A stretch of DNA of 64,000 bases from Terriglobia bacterium (lineage in GTDB: Bacteria; Acidobacteriota; Terriglobia; Bryobacterales; Bryobacteraceae), in contig JAIQEX010000020.1 of the NCBI GenBank assembly GCA_020073615.1, positions 1 to 64,000 on the forward strand. Direction: 5' to 3'. The notes beneath the pieces were generated by a model that saw only the letters and a program-made list of their open reading frames with translations, searched no databases and was not told where the DNA came from. Position 1 is the first letter of the stretch. Each line of letters opens with the position of its first letter. The translations under genes and the position numbers were made by a program. Shown in pieces: positions 41,682 through 50,433 of the stretch.

Positions 41682-43522
41682 TTGCCCTCCTGTTTGAGCA
41701 CTTCGTCGGTGACCGTGCGCGCATCGAGCGGCAGGCCGCCGTAGTACCGCAAGCTGCGCAGCCTCGCGATCAGGTCCGCGTCGAATTCCAGCCGCATCAG
41801 GCCCAGCAACTGGGCGTCGCGGTTCTGGTCCACCACGTACACCCGCTCGTGGCGGCGGATGAAGTCCTGTAAACGATCGGTGAAGGGATACGCCCGGAGG
41901 CGCAGGTAGCTGGCGTCGATATCGTACTCGCTCTTCAGTTGATCGCAGCTTTCGCGCACGGCGTAATCCGAAGTGCCGAGCGCCACGAAGCCGATCCGGG
42001 CCTTCTCCGCCATGCGCACCACCGGCTCGGGCACGTGACGGCGCATGGCTTCGAACTTGTGCGCCAGGCGGTCCATGTTGTGGATGTAATCGTCCTCGCG
42101 CTCGGTGTACTGCGCCTTCTCGTTGTGGCCGCTGCCGCGCGTGAAGTAAGAAGCGGCGGGGTGGTTGGTCCCCGGCAGCGTGCGGTAGCCGACGCCATCG
42201 CCGTCTACATCTTTATAGCGCGCAAAGCCGCCGATCTTGTCCAGGTCTTCGGCGGTCAGCACCTTGCCCCGCCGTATGGGCTTCTCCGGGTAGGGGAAGG
42301 GATCGGCCATCCAGTTGTTCATCCCCAGGTCGAGATCGGTCATCACGAAAACCGGGGTCTGGAAGCGCTCGGCGAAGTCGAAGGCGTCGATGGCCATGGA
42401 AAAACATTCTTCGCACGACGACGGAAAGAACATGGGGTGTTTGGTATCGCCGTGCGAGAGCAGCGCGGTGGAAAGCAGGTCGCCCTGCTGCGTCCTGGTG
42501 GGCAGCCCGGTGGAGGGCCCCACGCGCTCCACGTTGAAAATCACGGCGGGAATCTCCGCGTAGTAGCCCAGGCCCACAAACTCCGACATGAGCGAGATGC
42601 CCGGACCGGCCGTAGCGGTCATGGAGCGCGCGCCCGCCCAGCCGGCGCCCAGCGCCATGCCGATGGAGGCGAGCTCGTCCTCCGCCTGCACGATGGCGTA
42701 CGTGGCCTTGCCCGTTTCCGGATCGTGACGGAACCGCTTCATATAGCCGATGAGCGATTCCACCAGCGACGACGAGGGCGTGATGGGATACCACGTCACC
42801 ACCGTGACGCCCGCGAACATGGCCCCCAGCGCGCAGGCCGAATTGCCGTCGACGATGATCTTGCCCGCGGTTGCGTTCATGCGCGCCACGCGGTAGGGAT
42901 CGCTCTTGGTGAAGCTCCTGGCGGCATAGTCGAAACCCGCTTTGCAGGCGCCCCAGTTCAGTTCGGCCGCCTTCGCCTTGCGCTTGCCGAACTGCTTCAC
43001 CAGCGCCTTGTGGACCTCGTCCATCTCGACGGCGAGCAACTGCGCCACCACGCCGTCGTAGATCATGTTCCGCACCAGCTTGCGCAGCTTGGCCTCGGGA
43101 CACACCGGCGCCACCAGCTTGTCGAACGGGACGGGATAGAAATACACGTCGCTGCGCAGTTCGCTGAGCTTCAACGGCTCGTCATACACCACCGCGGCGC
43201 CGCTCTCCAGGTTCATGACGTCTTCGCGCGCCGTTTCCGGGTTCATGGCCACCAGGAAATCGATCTCCTTGCGGCGCCCGATGTATCCGTGCCGGCTGGC
43301 GCGGATGGTGAACCACGTCGGCAGCCCGGCGATATTCGAGGGGAACATGTTCTTCCCCGAGACCGGAACGCCCATCTGGAAAATGGCGCGCATCAGCACC
43401 GAATTGGCGGTCTGGCTGCCCGATCCGTTGACGGTGGCGACCTGAATGCTGAAATCGTTTACGACCGAATGACCCGATTGGCCGGACAAAGGCTCGTCCG
43501 GCGAGACCTCTAGTGTGGACAT
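41678..43522 (-). CDS. korA: 2-oxoacid:ferredoxin oxidoreductase, fused gamma-alpha subunit
   Basis: The 614-aa subunit has an N-terminal gamma domain (residues about 25-205: IQVATVNGSGSQTANSVLMR; KNMFPSNIAGLPTWFTIRAS) fused to the alpha/PYR domain (TWYPITPSSSLVESLIGYMK; AEDELASIGMALGAGWAGAR; TATAGPGISLMSEFVGLGYY; GLPTRTQQGDLL). YPITPSS is the classical KorA motif. With korB it forms the enzyme that links the TCA cycle to ferredoxin. A SD-like AAGGA precedes the ATG. Both genes are complete. Confidence 0.93.
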   Translation of the reverse strand: MSTLEVSPDEPLSGQSGHSVVNDFSIQVATVNGSGSQTANSVLMRAIFQMGVPVSGKNMFPSNIAGLPTWFTIRASRHGYIGRRKEIDFLVAMNPETAREDVMNLESGAAVVYDEPLKLSELRSDVYFYPVPFDKLVAPVCPEAKLRKLVRNMIYDGVVAQLLAVEMDEVHKALVKQFGKRKAKAAELNWGACKAGFDYAARSFTKSDPYRVARMNATAGKIIVDGNSACALGAMFAGVTVVTWYPITPSSSLVESLIGYMKRFRHDPETGKATYAIVQAEDELASIGMALGAGWAGARSMTATAGPGISLMSEFVGLGYYAEIPAVIFNVERVGPSTGLPTRTQQGDLLSTALLSHGDTKHPMFFPSSCEECFSMAIDAFDFAERFQTPVFVMTDLDLGMNNWMADPFPYPEKPIRRGKVLTAEDLDKIGGFARYKDVDGDGVGYRTLPGTNHPAASYFTRGSGHNEKAQYTEREDDYIHNMDRLAHKFEAMRRHVPEPVVRMAEKARIGFVALGTSDYAVRESCDQLKSEYDIDASYLRLRAYPFTDRLQDFIRRHERVYVVDQNRDAQLLGLMRLEFDADLIARLRSLRYYGGLPLDARTVTDEVLKQEGK

Positions 43523-43629
43523 CGATTAGGATTCCTTGTAGTGAGGAGTGCTGCCCAGTTCACGGTTCTATTTGATTATAGGCACAACGCGGCTCTTGTG
43601 CCGCGGGTCACCAGGAAGACGGACCGCCC

Positions 43630-44321
43630 CTACCCCTCCTTCTTCTCCAGCGCCAGCGCCTCCACTTCCGCCATTTCCTTCACGTAGTGGACCTGCATCT
43701 CGCCGATCTGTTCGCTCTTCAGATCCTCCCGCACGTTCACTTCGGTTTCGAACGGCAGAATCACCTCGCGCACCCCGCTGCGCTTCGCCGCCAGCACCTT
43801 TTCCTTGATGCCACCTACCGGCAACACCTGCCCGGTCAGCGTAATCTCGCCGGTCATGGCCAGGTTCTGCCGCACGCGGCGGTCGGTCAGCATGGAGAGC
43901 AGCGCCGCCGCCATGGTGATGCCCGCCGAGGGGCCGTCCTTGGGGATGGCGCCCGCCGGCACGTGGATATGGATATCGCTGCTGCCGCCCGGCATCCTGC
44001 CCGCCTCGATGAACAGCACGTCGCCCCCACCGGCGTCCACGCCAGGCGCACCGCCACCCCCGGCCGCCGCGTGCGCTCGGCCACTTCCGTGGCGGTGCGG
44101 AAGCGCGGCGCGTCCAGGTCCTTCTCCACCAGCTCCGCGGTCACCTCCGTCTTCTCGCGCGTGCCCTCGGCGATGCGCCGCGCCTGCTTGCGGCAGATGG
44201 TGCCGATCAACCGCTCCAGGTTGCGCATCCCCGCCTCGCGCGTGTAGCGCCGGATGATGAAGCGCACGGCCTCGTCGCTGAAGTGGATTGTCCGTTTCCG
44301 CTTCTTCCGAGAACCATTCAT
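43630..44321 (-). pseudogene. lon: 3' fragment of a lon protease gene, truncated and frameshifted
   Basis: Two frames together spell the C-terminal third of Lon. The first (upstream) frame gives [20 protein letters not shown] and the helical end of the AAA domain up to RLAWTPVG. The second gives [38 protein letters not shown] and [20 protein letters not shown], which carry the catalytic Ser (DGPSAG) and Lys (GIKEKV) of Lon. Frames meet at a run of five Gs; six Gs would restore the frame, so that change alone could be a sequencing error. Loss of the first two thirds of the gene is independent. The next bases upstream belong to a different gene fragment on the other strand. Confidence 0.88.
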
Positions 44322-44350
44322 TTGGTAACGTAGTCCATAGCACGACCCAA

Positions 44351-44779
44351 ATGCTCACGCACTTGCGCATCAAGAGCTTCAAATCGTGGCGCGACACAGG
44401 AGCAATCCGTTTAGCGCCCATTACCGTACTGTTCGGAAACAACAGCGCGGGCAAGAGCAGCATCATTTGATTCCTGCTGATGCTGAAGCAGACGGTCGAG
44501 TCGCCCGACCGGCGCCGCGTCCTCCATCCAGGCGACGAACATACGCCGGTTGACCTGGGGACATTTCGCGATCTCGTTCACGACCACGAAGAGACCCAAC
44601 CCGTGGCCTTCGAAGTGCAATGGACGCTGCCCGAATCCCTGTCGTTCCTGGGCCACAATATAATACTTGGATTCGGCGCATCCTGGCGTCCCGAGAGGCT
44701 GCCAAACGCTGTGTCGACAGGCTTGGGGTGCATGTTGCAGAGTTTCACCAATTCCCAACCATCGGTTAGGAATTCGTGA
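44351..44779 (+). pseudogene. 5' fragment of an AAA ATPase gene (DUF3696/OLD-like) with an in-frame stop
   Basis: The fragment begins [20 protein letters not shown] and contains the Walker [13 protein letters not shown], then TGA (44468-44470). The same frame continues as [40 protein letters not shown] and PVAFEVQWTLPESLSFL. After about codon 95 the similarity is lost. The layout is that of DUF3696/AAA-15-type ATPases, some of which are linked to phage defence. The stop replaces the codon that I expect to be Gln in SSLIQFLL. The missing rest of the gene is not seen in the window. Confidence 0.8.
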
Positions 44780-45036
44780 AAATGCCGTATTCGCCTCGGA
44801 ATGTTAGAATCGCCTGTAATCATGCGGGTCTGACGCATTATTGCGGTGTTTACTTCTTCCATGAATTTCTGCGAGCGCTGCATCTCCGCCATTTCCTGGC
44901 CACGCATCTGACCTACCCCAGGCGCAACAGCCGATATCACTTGTCCCAAATGGTATTGGCCCTGATGTACCCCATCGTCCTGGGGTTGGATACGGGCTTG
45001 CCGAGCTTTCCCGATCCACAGACTTTGTGCCGAAAC
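44776..45036 (+). mobile_element. IS1380-family transposase remnant with internal deletion
   Basis: The residues HAGLTHYCGVYFFHEFLRAL, HLTYPRRNSRYHLSQMVLAL and MYPIVLGLD match the N-terminal part of IS1380-type DDE transposases. TGLPSFPDPQTLCRN, which in intact members lies some 20 residues further on, follows directly, so about 20 codons are deleted. The DDE catalytic region is absent. Inverted ends were not recognised. It lies immediately after the ATPase fragment and may be what disrupted it. Confidence 0.72.
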
Positions 45037-45541
45037 GATGGCGTATACCATCGCCGCAACCGAGCTGGGGGCGTCCACCGCCGGGTCAGCACGCCGTGTT
45101 TTGGCTGCCGGGCCCGCAGGCTGGGGCATACATCGCCGTTTCAAAATACGTCGGCGGCCACGCTGCACATTTCCGTCTCCTTCGAAAGCACCGGGCCTCC
45201 TGCGCCGTTCATTTCACCCCCTCAGCCCTAAGGCGTCGCAGGCAATTGAAGTGTCCCTCGCAAATCTATGGAAAGGGCACGGAAACAGCTCCGGCGTTTT
45301 CGGCGCTGTCGTGCTCGCACACGATGGGCCCGATGGCTCTCTGAACGCCTCGGGCTGGATAGACCAGCCTGTTCGGCACCCAGGTGTACATCGGCCAGCG
45401 GGACGATTTACTGGCCAGCGGGCCGCACGCCGTTCTCGATCCGGCCGGGGAGCCTGTGGCCCTGGATCGGATCGAGCGGCGCCAGCAGGCGATCATGCAG
45501 CGTCATGGTTCGCCTCCGGTTCGGTGCCGCGCCGCGGCCTG
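45037..45541. other. 505-bp interval without a recognisable gene
   Basis: Track ORFs here are low-complexity or antisense (for example the 267-aa ORF at 45038, which runs through two unrelated pieces). One stretch (VYIGQRDDLLASGPHAVLDP, plus strand, 45384 onward) looks protein-like but has no family resemblance. The interval probably contains further decayed sequence, in keeping with the fragments on its left. Confidence 0.5.
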
Positions 45542-45802
45542 CTACTTCTTCTTCTCCAGGTTCCACAGTTCCCGCGACAGCACGCGGCCGCAGAAAGGGC
45601 AGTAGTGGAGGCCCACAAACTGGTGGCGTTCGGTTCCGAACACCAGGAAATATTCGGTGTCGATCTCGGTGATGATGGTTCCGTTGGTGAGTTGATACGG
45701 CTGCGCGTGGCGCGCCAGGCCGCGGTCTATCAGCCGCTCGAATTGCGGGCAGCAGCTCATCGGGGGGCCGCCGCGATCGACGCCGGGGGGTGCATAGGTC
45801 AT
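45542..45802 (-). CDS. Small zinc-ribbon protein
   Basis: The 86-aa protein has a C-terminal CPFCGR motif plus an N-terminal SCCPQFE, together a possible four-Cys zinc site. The core (DRGLARHAQPYQLTNGTIIT; YFLVFGTERHQFVGLHYCPF) is beta-rich. A second start (MSCCPQF, 45760) would remove a low-complexity N-terminus. Neither start has a good ribosome site. It is divergent from the YfgM-like gene; function unknown. Confidence 0.65.
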   Translation of the reverse strand: MTYAPPGVDRGGPPMSCCPQFERLIDRGLARHAQPYQLTNGTIITEIDTEYFLVFGTERHQFVGLHYCPFCGRVLSRELWNLEKKK

Positions 45803-45865
45803 CAGGATACCAGGAGCGGCGAGCGGCGTGATAGGATATGAGTTCCTGCATGATCTGAGGTTTTC

Positions 45866-46567
45866 GTGGCAAGAATCACCCGCAAAGAGCTAAAAGCAGA
45901 CAAGTTCGCCCAGGAAGTCGGACTGACCGTAACGTTTTTCGAAGAGCATCGCAAGGAGATCGTCCGCTACGGTTCGATCGCCCTGGTGGTCGCTCTGTTC
46001 ATCGTCGGCTATGTGATTTACCAGCGCCGCGAGCAGACCGCGCGGCAGGAGGTGCTGGCCGCGGCGATTCGCGTCCAGGAAACGCCGGTGGCGACCGTAT
46101 CCGCCACCGGGAGCCCCATTTTCCCCACGCAGCAGGCCAAGGACCAGGCGGCCATCAAAGCGTTCTCCGACCTCGCCGCCAAATACTCCGGCAGCAGCGA
46201 AGCGGCCATCGCACAGTACTACCTGGGGGCCATCCTGGCCGACGCGGGTAAGCTGGCAGAAGCCGAAAAGAACTTTTTCCAGGTGGCTGAGAAAGGCGAC
46301 GCGCGCTACGCCTCGCTGGCCAAGCTCTCGCTGGCGCAAATCTATTTCGCCGATGGCCGCGGGGCGCAGGGTGAGAAGGTGCTGCGCGATCTGATGGCCC
46401 ATCCTACGGTTTTCGTTTCCAAGGAGCAGGCCACGCTGGCCCTGGCGCGCTACTTTGTGACGGCGAACCCCGCCGAGGCGCGCAAGCTGCTCGATCCCAT
46501 CAAATTCCAGAGAGGCGCCACCGGGCAGGCCGCCCTCAGCATGTACGGCGAGCTGCCTCCGCAGTAA
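45866..46567 (+). CDS. YfgM-like membrane-anchored TPR protein
   Basis: The 233-aa protein starts at a GTG (MARITRKELKADKF). After a basic cytoplasmic stretch it has one membrane helix (YGSIALVVALFIVGYVIYQR, residues about 35-54) and a periplasmic TPR-like helical domain (SEAAIAQYYLGAILADAGKL; AKLSLAQIYFADGRGAQGEK). YfgM-type proteins sit in the inner membrane and interact with the Sec machinery and periplasmic chaperones. The gene is eleven bases upstream of dgt, so they are probably co-transcribed. Confidence 0.8.
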   Translation: MARITRKELKADKFAQEVGLTVTFFEEHRKEIVRYGSIALVVALFIVGYVIYQRREQTARQEVLAAAIRVQETPVATVSATGSPIFPTQQAKDQAAIKAFSDLAAKYSGSSEAAIAQYYLGAILADAGKLAEAEKNFFQVAEKGDARYASLAKLSLAQIYFADGRGAQGEKVLRDLMAHPTVFVSKEQATLALARYFVTANPAEARKLLDPIKFQRGATGQAALSMYGELPPQ

Positions 46568-46578
46568 GCCGGCTCGGC

Positions 46579-47721
46579 ATGTTGGCCCATCTGCGGTTTC
46601 CCGTGGAACGAAGCCGGGGCAGAACCTGGCCGGAGCCGGATCATCCCTACCGCAACGCCTTCCAGCGCGATCGCGACCGGGTGGTCCATTCCCGCGCCTT
46701 CCGGCGGCTGGAAGCCAAGACCCAGGTTTTCACGCCGGGGCTGTCGGACCATTTCCGGAACCGCCTTACCCATACGATTGAGGTGGCGCAAATCGCGCGC
46801 ACGATGGCCAGTGCGCTCGGTTTGGACGAGGATTTGACCGAAGCGCTGGCGCTGGCGCACGATATCGGACATCCGCCCTTCGCGCACGCGGGCGAGGAGG
46901 AATTGAACCGGCAGATGGCGCCTTTTGGCGAGGGGTTCGACCACAACGTGCACGCGCTGCGGATCGTGGAGAGCTTCGAGCAGCCGTATGCCCGTTTCCC
47001 GGGGCTGAACCTGAGCTTCGAAGTCCGCGAGGGCATGGTCAAGCATTCGCACGATTTCGCGGCCGGCGAGCGGCCCGAGCTGGATGCCTATCTGCCCGGC
47101 CTCCGGCCCCCGCTCGAAGCGCAATTGATCGATCTGGCCGACGAGATCGCCTACAACACGGCCGACCTGGACGATGCCTTTTCCGCGGGGTTGCTGGCGG
47201 CCGGGGATGTGGCCGCCTGCGTCCCGCAATACCGCGAGATCTACCAGGCCGTGGAAGCGCAGTTTCCGGCCGCCACCGCACGGCAGCGATTCCACGAGGC
47301 TCTCAGACAGTTGATCGATCGGCTGGTCTCGGGGCTGCTCGAAGGCACCGTCCGGCGCGCGCGCGAGACCGGCGCCGGCGATGCGGAGGAAGTACGCGCG
47401 GCGCCGTACCGCCTGGCTGCTTTCACTCCGGAGGCGGCCGAAACCAGCCGCGACCTGAAGCGCTTCCTGCATCGGACCGTGTATGCTTCCTCCGCTTTGG
47501 GCGAGGATCGCCATCGCTCCATGGCCCGGATCGGAGAGCTGTTTCACTTTTTCCTGGAACATTCCGATCGGCTGCCGCAGCCGTACCGCGAGCAGGCGGC
47601 CGCCGAGCCCGCCCATCGCGTGGTGTGCGATTACATCGCCGGCATGACCGATGCCTTCTTCCACCGCACCTATGAACAGACGGTCGGCCTAGCCGCTACC
47701 GGGCTGATCGCCGGTCGCTGA
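46579..47721 (+). CDS. dgt: Deoxyguanosinetriphosphate triphosphohydrolase (dGTPase-like)
   Basis: The 380-aa HD-domain enzyme carries the family's R..HSRAFRRLEAKTQVF, HTIEVAQIARTMASAL and AHDIGHPPFAHAGEE, and the C-terminal DLADEIAYNTADLDDAF. The two histidine-aspartate metal ligands are present. dGTPases split dNTPs into nucleoside and triphosphate, controlling dNTP pools; relatives defend against phage. Length is close to type 2/3 dGTPases (around 380-400). Start at ATG 46579 follows the previous stop by eleven bases. Confidence 0.92.
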   Translation: MLAHLRFPVERSRGRTWPEPDHPYRNAFQRDRDRVVHSRAFRRLEAKTQVFTPGLSDHFRNRLTHTIEVAQIARTMASALGLDEDLTEALALAHDIGHPPFAHAGEEELNRQMAPFGEGFDHNVHALRIVESFEQPYARFPGLNLSFEVREGMVKHSHDFAAGERPELDAYLPGLRPPLEAQLIDLADEIAYNTADLDDAFSAGLLAAGDVAACVPQYREIYQAVEAQFPAATARQRFHEALRQLIDRLVSGLLEGTVRRARETGAGDAEEVRAAPYRLAAFTPEAAETSRDLKRFLHRTVYASSALGEDRHRSMARIGELFHFFLEHSDRLPQPYREQAAAEPAHRVVCDYIAGMTDAFFHRTYEQTVGLAATGLIAGR

Positions 47722-47731
47722 CAGCTATACT

Positions 47732-48379
47732 ATGGGCATGGATTGCGCCATTTGCCATACCCGCCGCGCCCGGCGCTTCTGTCCGGGAGTGCGGGGCGAC
47801 ATCTGCAGCATCTGTTGCGGCACCGAACGCGAGGTCACGGTCAACTGCCCGCTGGACTGCGAATTCCTCCAGGCGGCGCGCAAGCAGCCCCAGGCGCGGC
47901 CGGAAGGCGAAATCCCCAATCGGGACATCCAAGTCACGGAAAACCTGCTGCAGAACAACCAGGATCTTCTCGTCTGCCTCGCCAGCATCCTCACCCGTTC
48001 CGCCCTGCAGGACTCCAGAGTCGTGGACAGCGACGTGCGCGAGGCGCTGGACGCGCTGATCCGCACCTATCGCACGCTCGAGAGCGGCATATATTATGAG
48101 AGCCGCCCCGACAACCTGCCGGCGGCGCGGCTGTACAGCGCCGTACAGGACGGTGTCGCCCGGTTCCGGCGGGAGGAGACCGAGCACCTGGGCATGTCCA
48201 AGACGCGCGACGCCGATGTTCTGGGGCTGCTGGCATTCGTGCGCCGCATCGAATTCGAGCGCAACAATCGGCGGCCGCTGGGACGCGCCTTCCTCGACGC
48301 TTTGCTCGGCCTCTACTCCGCCGGCCCGGCTTTGCCCGCGGCCCCGGCCCCCCCGGGCTCCTCGCTGCTGCTCCCGTGA
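47732..48379 (+). CDS. Cysteine-rich zinc-binding-like protein of unknown function
   Basis: The first 45 residues of this 215-aa protein contain eight cysteines in CAIC, FCPG, CSICCG and NCPLDCEF, consistent with a zinc-ribbon or SEC-C-like module. The rest is helical (LLVCLASILTRSALQDSRVV; RTYRTLESGIYYESRPDNLP). The end (LPAAPAPPGSSLLLP) is low complexity and overlaps the fliM gene on the other strand by 67 bases. The gene is ten bases after dgt. I know similar Cys-rich N-termini from acidobacterial hypothetical proteins but no function. Confidence 0.75.
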   Translation: MGMDCAICHTRRARRFCPGVRGDICSICCGTEREVTVNCPLDCEFLQAARKQPQARPEGEIPNRDIQVTENLLQNNQDLLVCLASILTRSALQDSRVVDSDVREALDALIRTYRTLESGIYYESRPDNLPAARLYSAVQDGVARFRREETEHLGMSKTRDADVLGLLAFVRRIEFERNNRRPLGRAFLDALLGLYSAGPALPAAPAPPGSSLLLP

Positions 48380-49326
48380 GCCGGGACCGGTCGGATTCTT
48401 TCGATCAGGCTGGCCCGCTTCTTCCCCGTGCTTACCACCTGCCCGGTGAATCTCGGGGAGCCGTTCACCAACAGCTCGATCGGCCGCTCCACCGGGTAAT
48501 CGAAGGTGAGCAGGTGGCCTTCCCTCAGTCCCAGCAGATCCCGGACCTTGAGCGATGGACCGTCCAGGCGCGCCTCAACGGTCAGCGTGGCTTCGCGCAA
48601 CCGCCGCAGTAAGCGCATCTGCTCGCCGGGGCTGGCATGGGTTTTGCGCACCGACCACTGCTGGTCGAACTTCTGGCGCATCATCTTAACCACGATCGAG
48701 GGCATGGCGATGTTCATCATGCCCACCGTCTCGCCCACGCGCAGTTCGACGGCGCTCGAGACCACGGCCTCGTTGGCCGCCAGCAGATGCAGCAGCTGCG
48801 GTTCCGTTTCCATCGATTCGATGGTGAAATCGACCGGCGTCACGCCCTTCCACGCTTCCCGCAAATCGTGCAGGATGATGCGGAACAGCCCGTCGAGCAG
48901 CTTCTGTTCGATTTCCGTGAGATCGCGCTTGATGGCCGCGGAGGATTTCCCGTTGCCGCCCAGCAGCATCTCCAGTATGGGGAAGGCCAGCGAAGGATTC
49001 AGCTCCAGCACGCCGCTGCCGTCATACGGGCTCAAGCCGAGCGAGACCATGCAGGTGGGAGAAGGCAAGCCATCCAGAAACTCGGCATAGGAAAGCTGCT
49101 CCACGCTCACCAGGTTGACCGTCAGGTAGGACCGCAGATAGGCCGACAGGCTGGACACCAGGTTGCGCACGAACGTGTCGTGCAGCAGGTGGATGGCCCG
49201 GACCTGCGACTTGGGGATCCGGTCCGGACGCCGAAAATCGAACTTCACGGCGGGGGACTCCCGCTTGCGGTCCTGCGTGTTTTCGAAGACTGCGTCGATT
49301 TCCGTCTGGGTCAGTTGTCGGCTCAA
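48313..49326 (-). CDS. fliM: Flagellar motor switch protein FliM
   Basis: The 337-aa protein begins MSRQLTQTEIDAVFE, corresponding to the conserved CheY-P-binding N-terminal helix (LSQ.EIDAL). The CheC-like middle domain holds the GGNG motif (LEMLLGGNGKSSAAIKRDLT), and the C-terminal SpoA/FliN-like domain runs from about residue 245 (VEARLDGPSLKVRDLLGLRE). FliM sits in the C-ring and switches rotation when CheY-P binds. Neighbouring cheY and cheX, on the other strand, complete the signalling set. The last 22 codons overlap the convergent Cys-rich gene. Confidence 0.95.
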   Translation of the reverse strand: MSRQLTQTEIDAVFENTQDRKRESPAVKFDFRRPDRIPKSQVRAIHLLHDTFVRNLVSSLSAYLRSYLTVNLVSVEQLSYAEFLDGLPSPTCMVSLGLSPYDGSGVLELNPSLAFPILEMLLGGNGKSSAAIKRDLTEIEQKLLDGLFRIILHDLREAWKGVTPVDFTIESMETEPQLLHLLAANEAVVSSAVELRVGETVGMMNIAMPSIVVKMMRQKFDQQWSVRKTHASPGEQMRLLRRLREATLTVEARLDGPSLKVRDLLGLREGHLLTFDYPVERPIELLVNGSPRFTGQVVSTGKKRASLIERIRPVPAHGSSSEEPGGAGAAGKAGPAE

Positions 49327-49500
49327 ATTTCCGGCTCCTGGTCTTCATATCGGTCTGCGGGAGGAGAACATTAGCCGTTGGCCCGAAAAATTTGGGGACC
49401 GCTCGCGCTCGCCGCTGGATCGAAAAAAAAACTGTTCGCGGCCGTTTCCCAGCTAATGGAACGCGGCCTTCGCTCCGATGAATAGGATGTAAGGAGTCTA

Positions 49501-49890
49501 ATGGGGTCGGACATATTGGTAGTCGATGATTCCGCTGCGATCCGGAAAATCCTGCAGCGCGTCTTGCGCCAGACTGGCGTGGTGATCGATAACATCCTGG
49601 AAGCGGGTGACGGGCAAGAGGCTCTGGAAGCGCTGAAGAGCCGGAAGATCGATTTGGTGCTCTCGGACATTAACATGCCCAAAATGGACGGCCTCCAGTT
49701 TCTGGCTGCCATGAAGGCCTCCGTTCAATGGCGCCATATCCCGGTGGTGATGATCACCACCGAAGGCGGCGAAACCAAGGTGGCCGAAGCGGTAAGACTG
49801 GGGGCCGCCGGCTACGTCCGCAAACCGTTCACCGCCGATCAAATTAAGGAGAAGCTAACCGGGCTGATCGAGCCCGCGCTGCCGTTATGA
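49501..49890 (+). CDS. cheY: Chemotaxis response regulator CheY
   Basis: The 129-aa receiver domain has the acidic pair at residues 9-10 (VVDDSAAIRK), the phosphorylation site Asp56 (VLSDINMPKMDG), Thr (MITTEGGET) and Lys (VRKPFTAD). There is no output domain, so it acts by binding targets such as FliM. AAGGAG precedes the ATG. The next gene, cheX, overlaps its stop by 4 bases (ATGA). Confidence 0.93.
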   Translation: MGSDILVVDDSAAIRKILQRVLRQTGVVIDNILEAGDGQEALEALKSRKIDLVLSDINMPKMDGLQFLAAMKASVQWRHIPVVMITTEGGETKVAEAVRLGAAGYVRKPFTADQIKEKLTGLIEPALPL

Positions 49891-50417
49891 ACATGCACGA
49901 TACCATTGTGAAGGCCCTCCGCGAAGCCACCATCAATGTTTTCTCCACCATGCTCGGCGTGGAAATCGATTGTGGCCCGGGGTGCGTGGAAACCAGCTCG
50001 CCGGAAACCAACGACGGCATAGTGTCATTCATCGGCGTGGCCGGTCCGTGGACCGGGACGGGAAGCTTGACCTGCTCCCCCCTCATGGCCTGCCGCATCT
50101 CTTCCCAGATGCTGATGTCCGAATTCGAGTCCGTCAACGAGGATGTCCTCGATGCCGTCGCCGAAGTGACCAATATGATCATCGGCAACGTCAAGACCGA
50201 TCTCGAACCACACCTCGGTGCACTGGGTCTGAGTATCCCCACCGTGGTCTACGGCCGGAATTTCAAAACCAGAAACGCCGGCAACATCGAGTGGATCGTC
50301 GTCAGGGCGACGTGGCAGGAGGAGGTCATGTCGGTCAAGATGCGCCTCGCTCCCGGCGACCGGGCGTCTCATGCCGCCTACCATCTGGCGGGTACCGCCT
50401 GCGCTCTGGAGGTTTGA
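49887..50417 (+). CDS. cheX: CheY-P phosphatase CheX-like
   Basis: The 176-aa protein carries the CheC/CheX signature near residues 90-110 (NEDVLDAVAEVTNMIIGNVK), with the conserved E..N pair needed to hydrolyse CheY-P. Only one such site is present, as in CheX. The start ATG overlaps the cheY stop, so the phosphatase is translated with its substrate. No transmembrane segments. Confidence 0.88.
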   Translation: MNMHDTIVKALREATINVFSTMLGVEIDCGPGCVETSSPETNDGIVSFIGVAGPWTGTGSLTCSPLMACRISSQMLMSEFESVNEDVLDAVAEVTNMIIGNVKTDLEPHLGALGLSIPTVVYGRNFKTRNAGNIEWIVVRATWQEEVMSVKMRLAPGDRASHAAYHLAGTACALEV

Positions 50418-50433
50418 ACCGGAGGCTGAATCC

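Noticed and set aside
41939-43513. 524-aa plus-strand ORF opposite korA
   Set aside because: Antisense shadow, His/Arg-rich, no domain.
44776-45231. A functional transposase
   Set aside because: Internal deletion and loss of the DDE region; only the N-terminal part resembles IS1380.
45038-45841. 267-aa ORF in the graveyard region
   Set aside because: Low-complexity reading that runs through unrelated fragments and opposite a zinc-ribbon gene.
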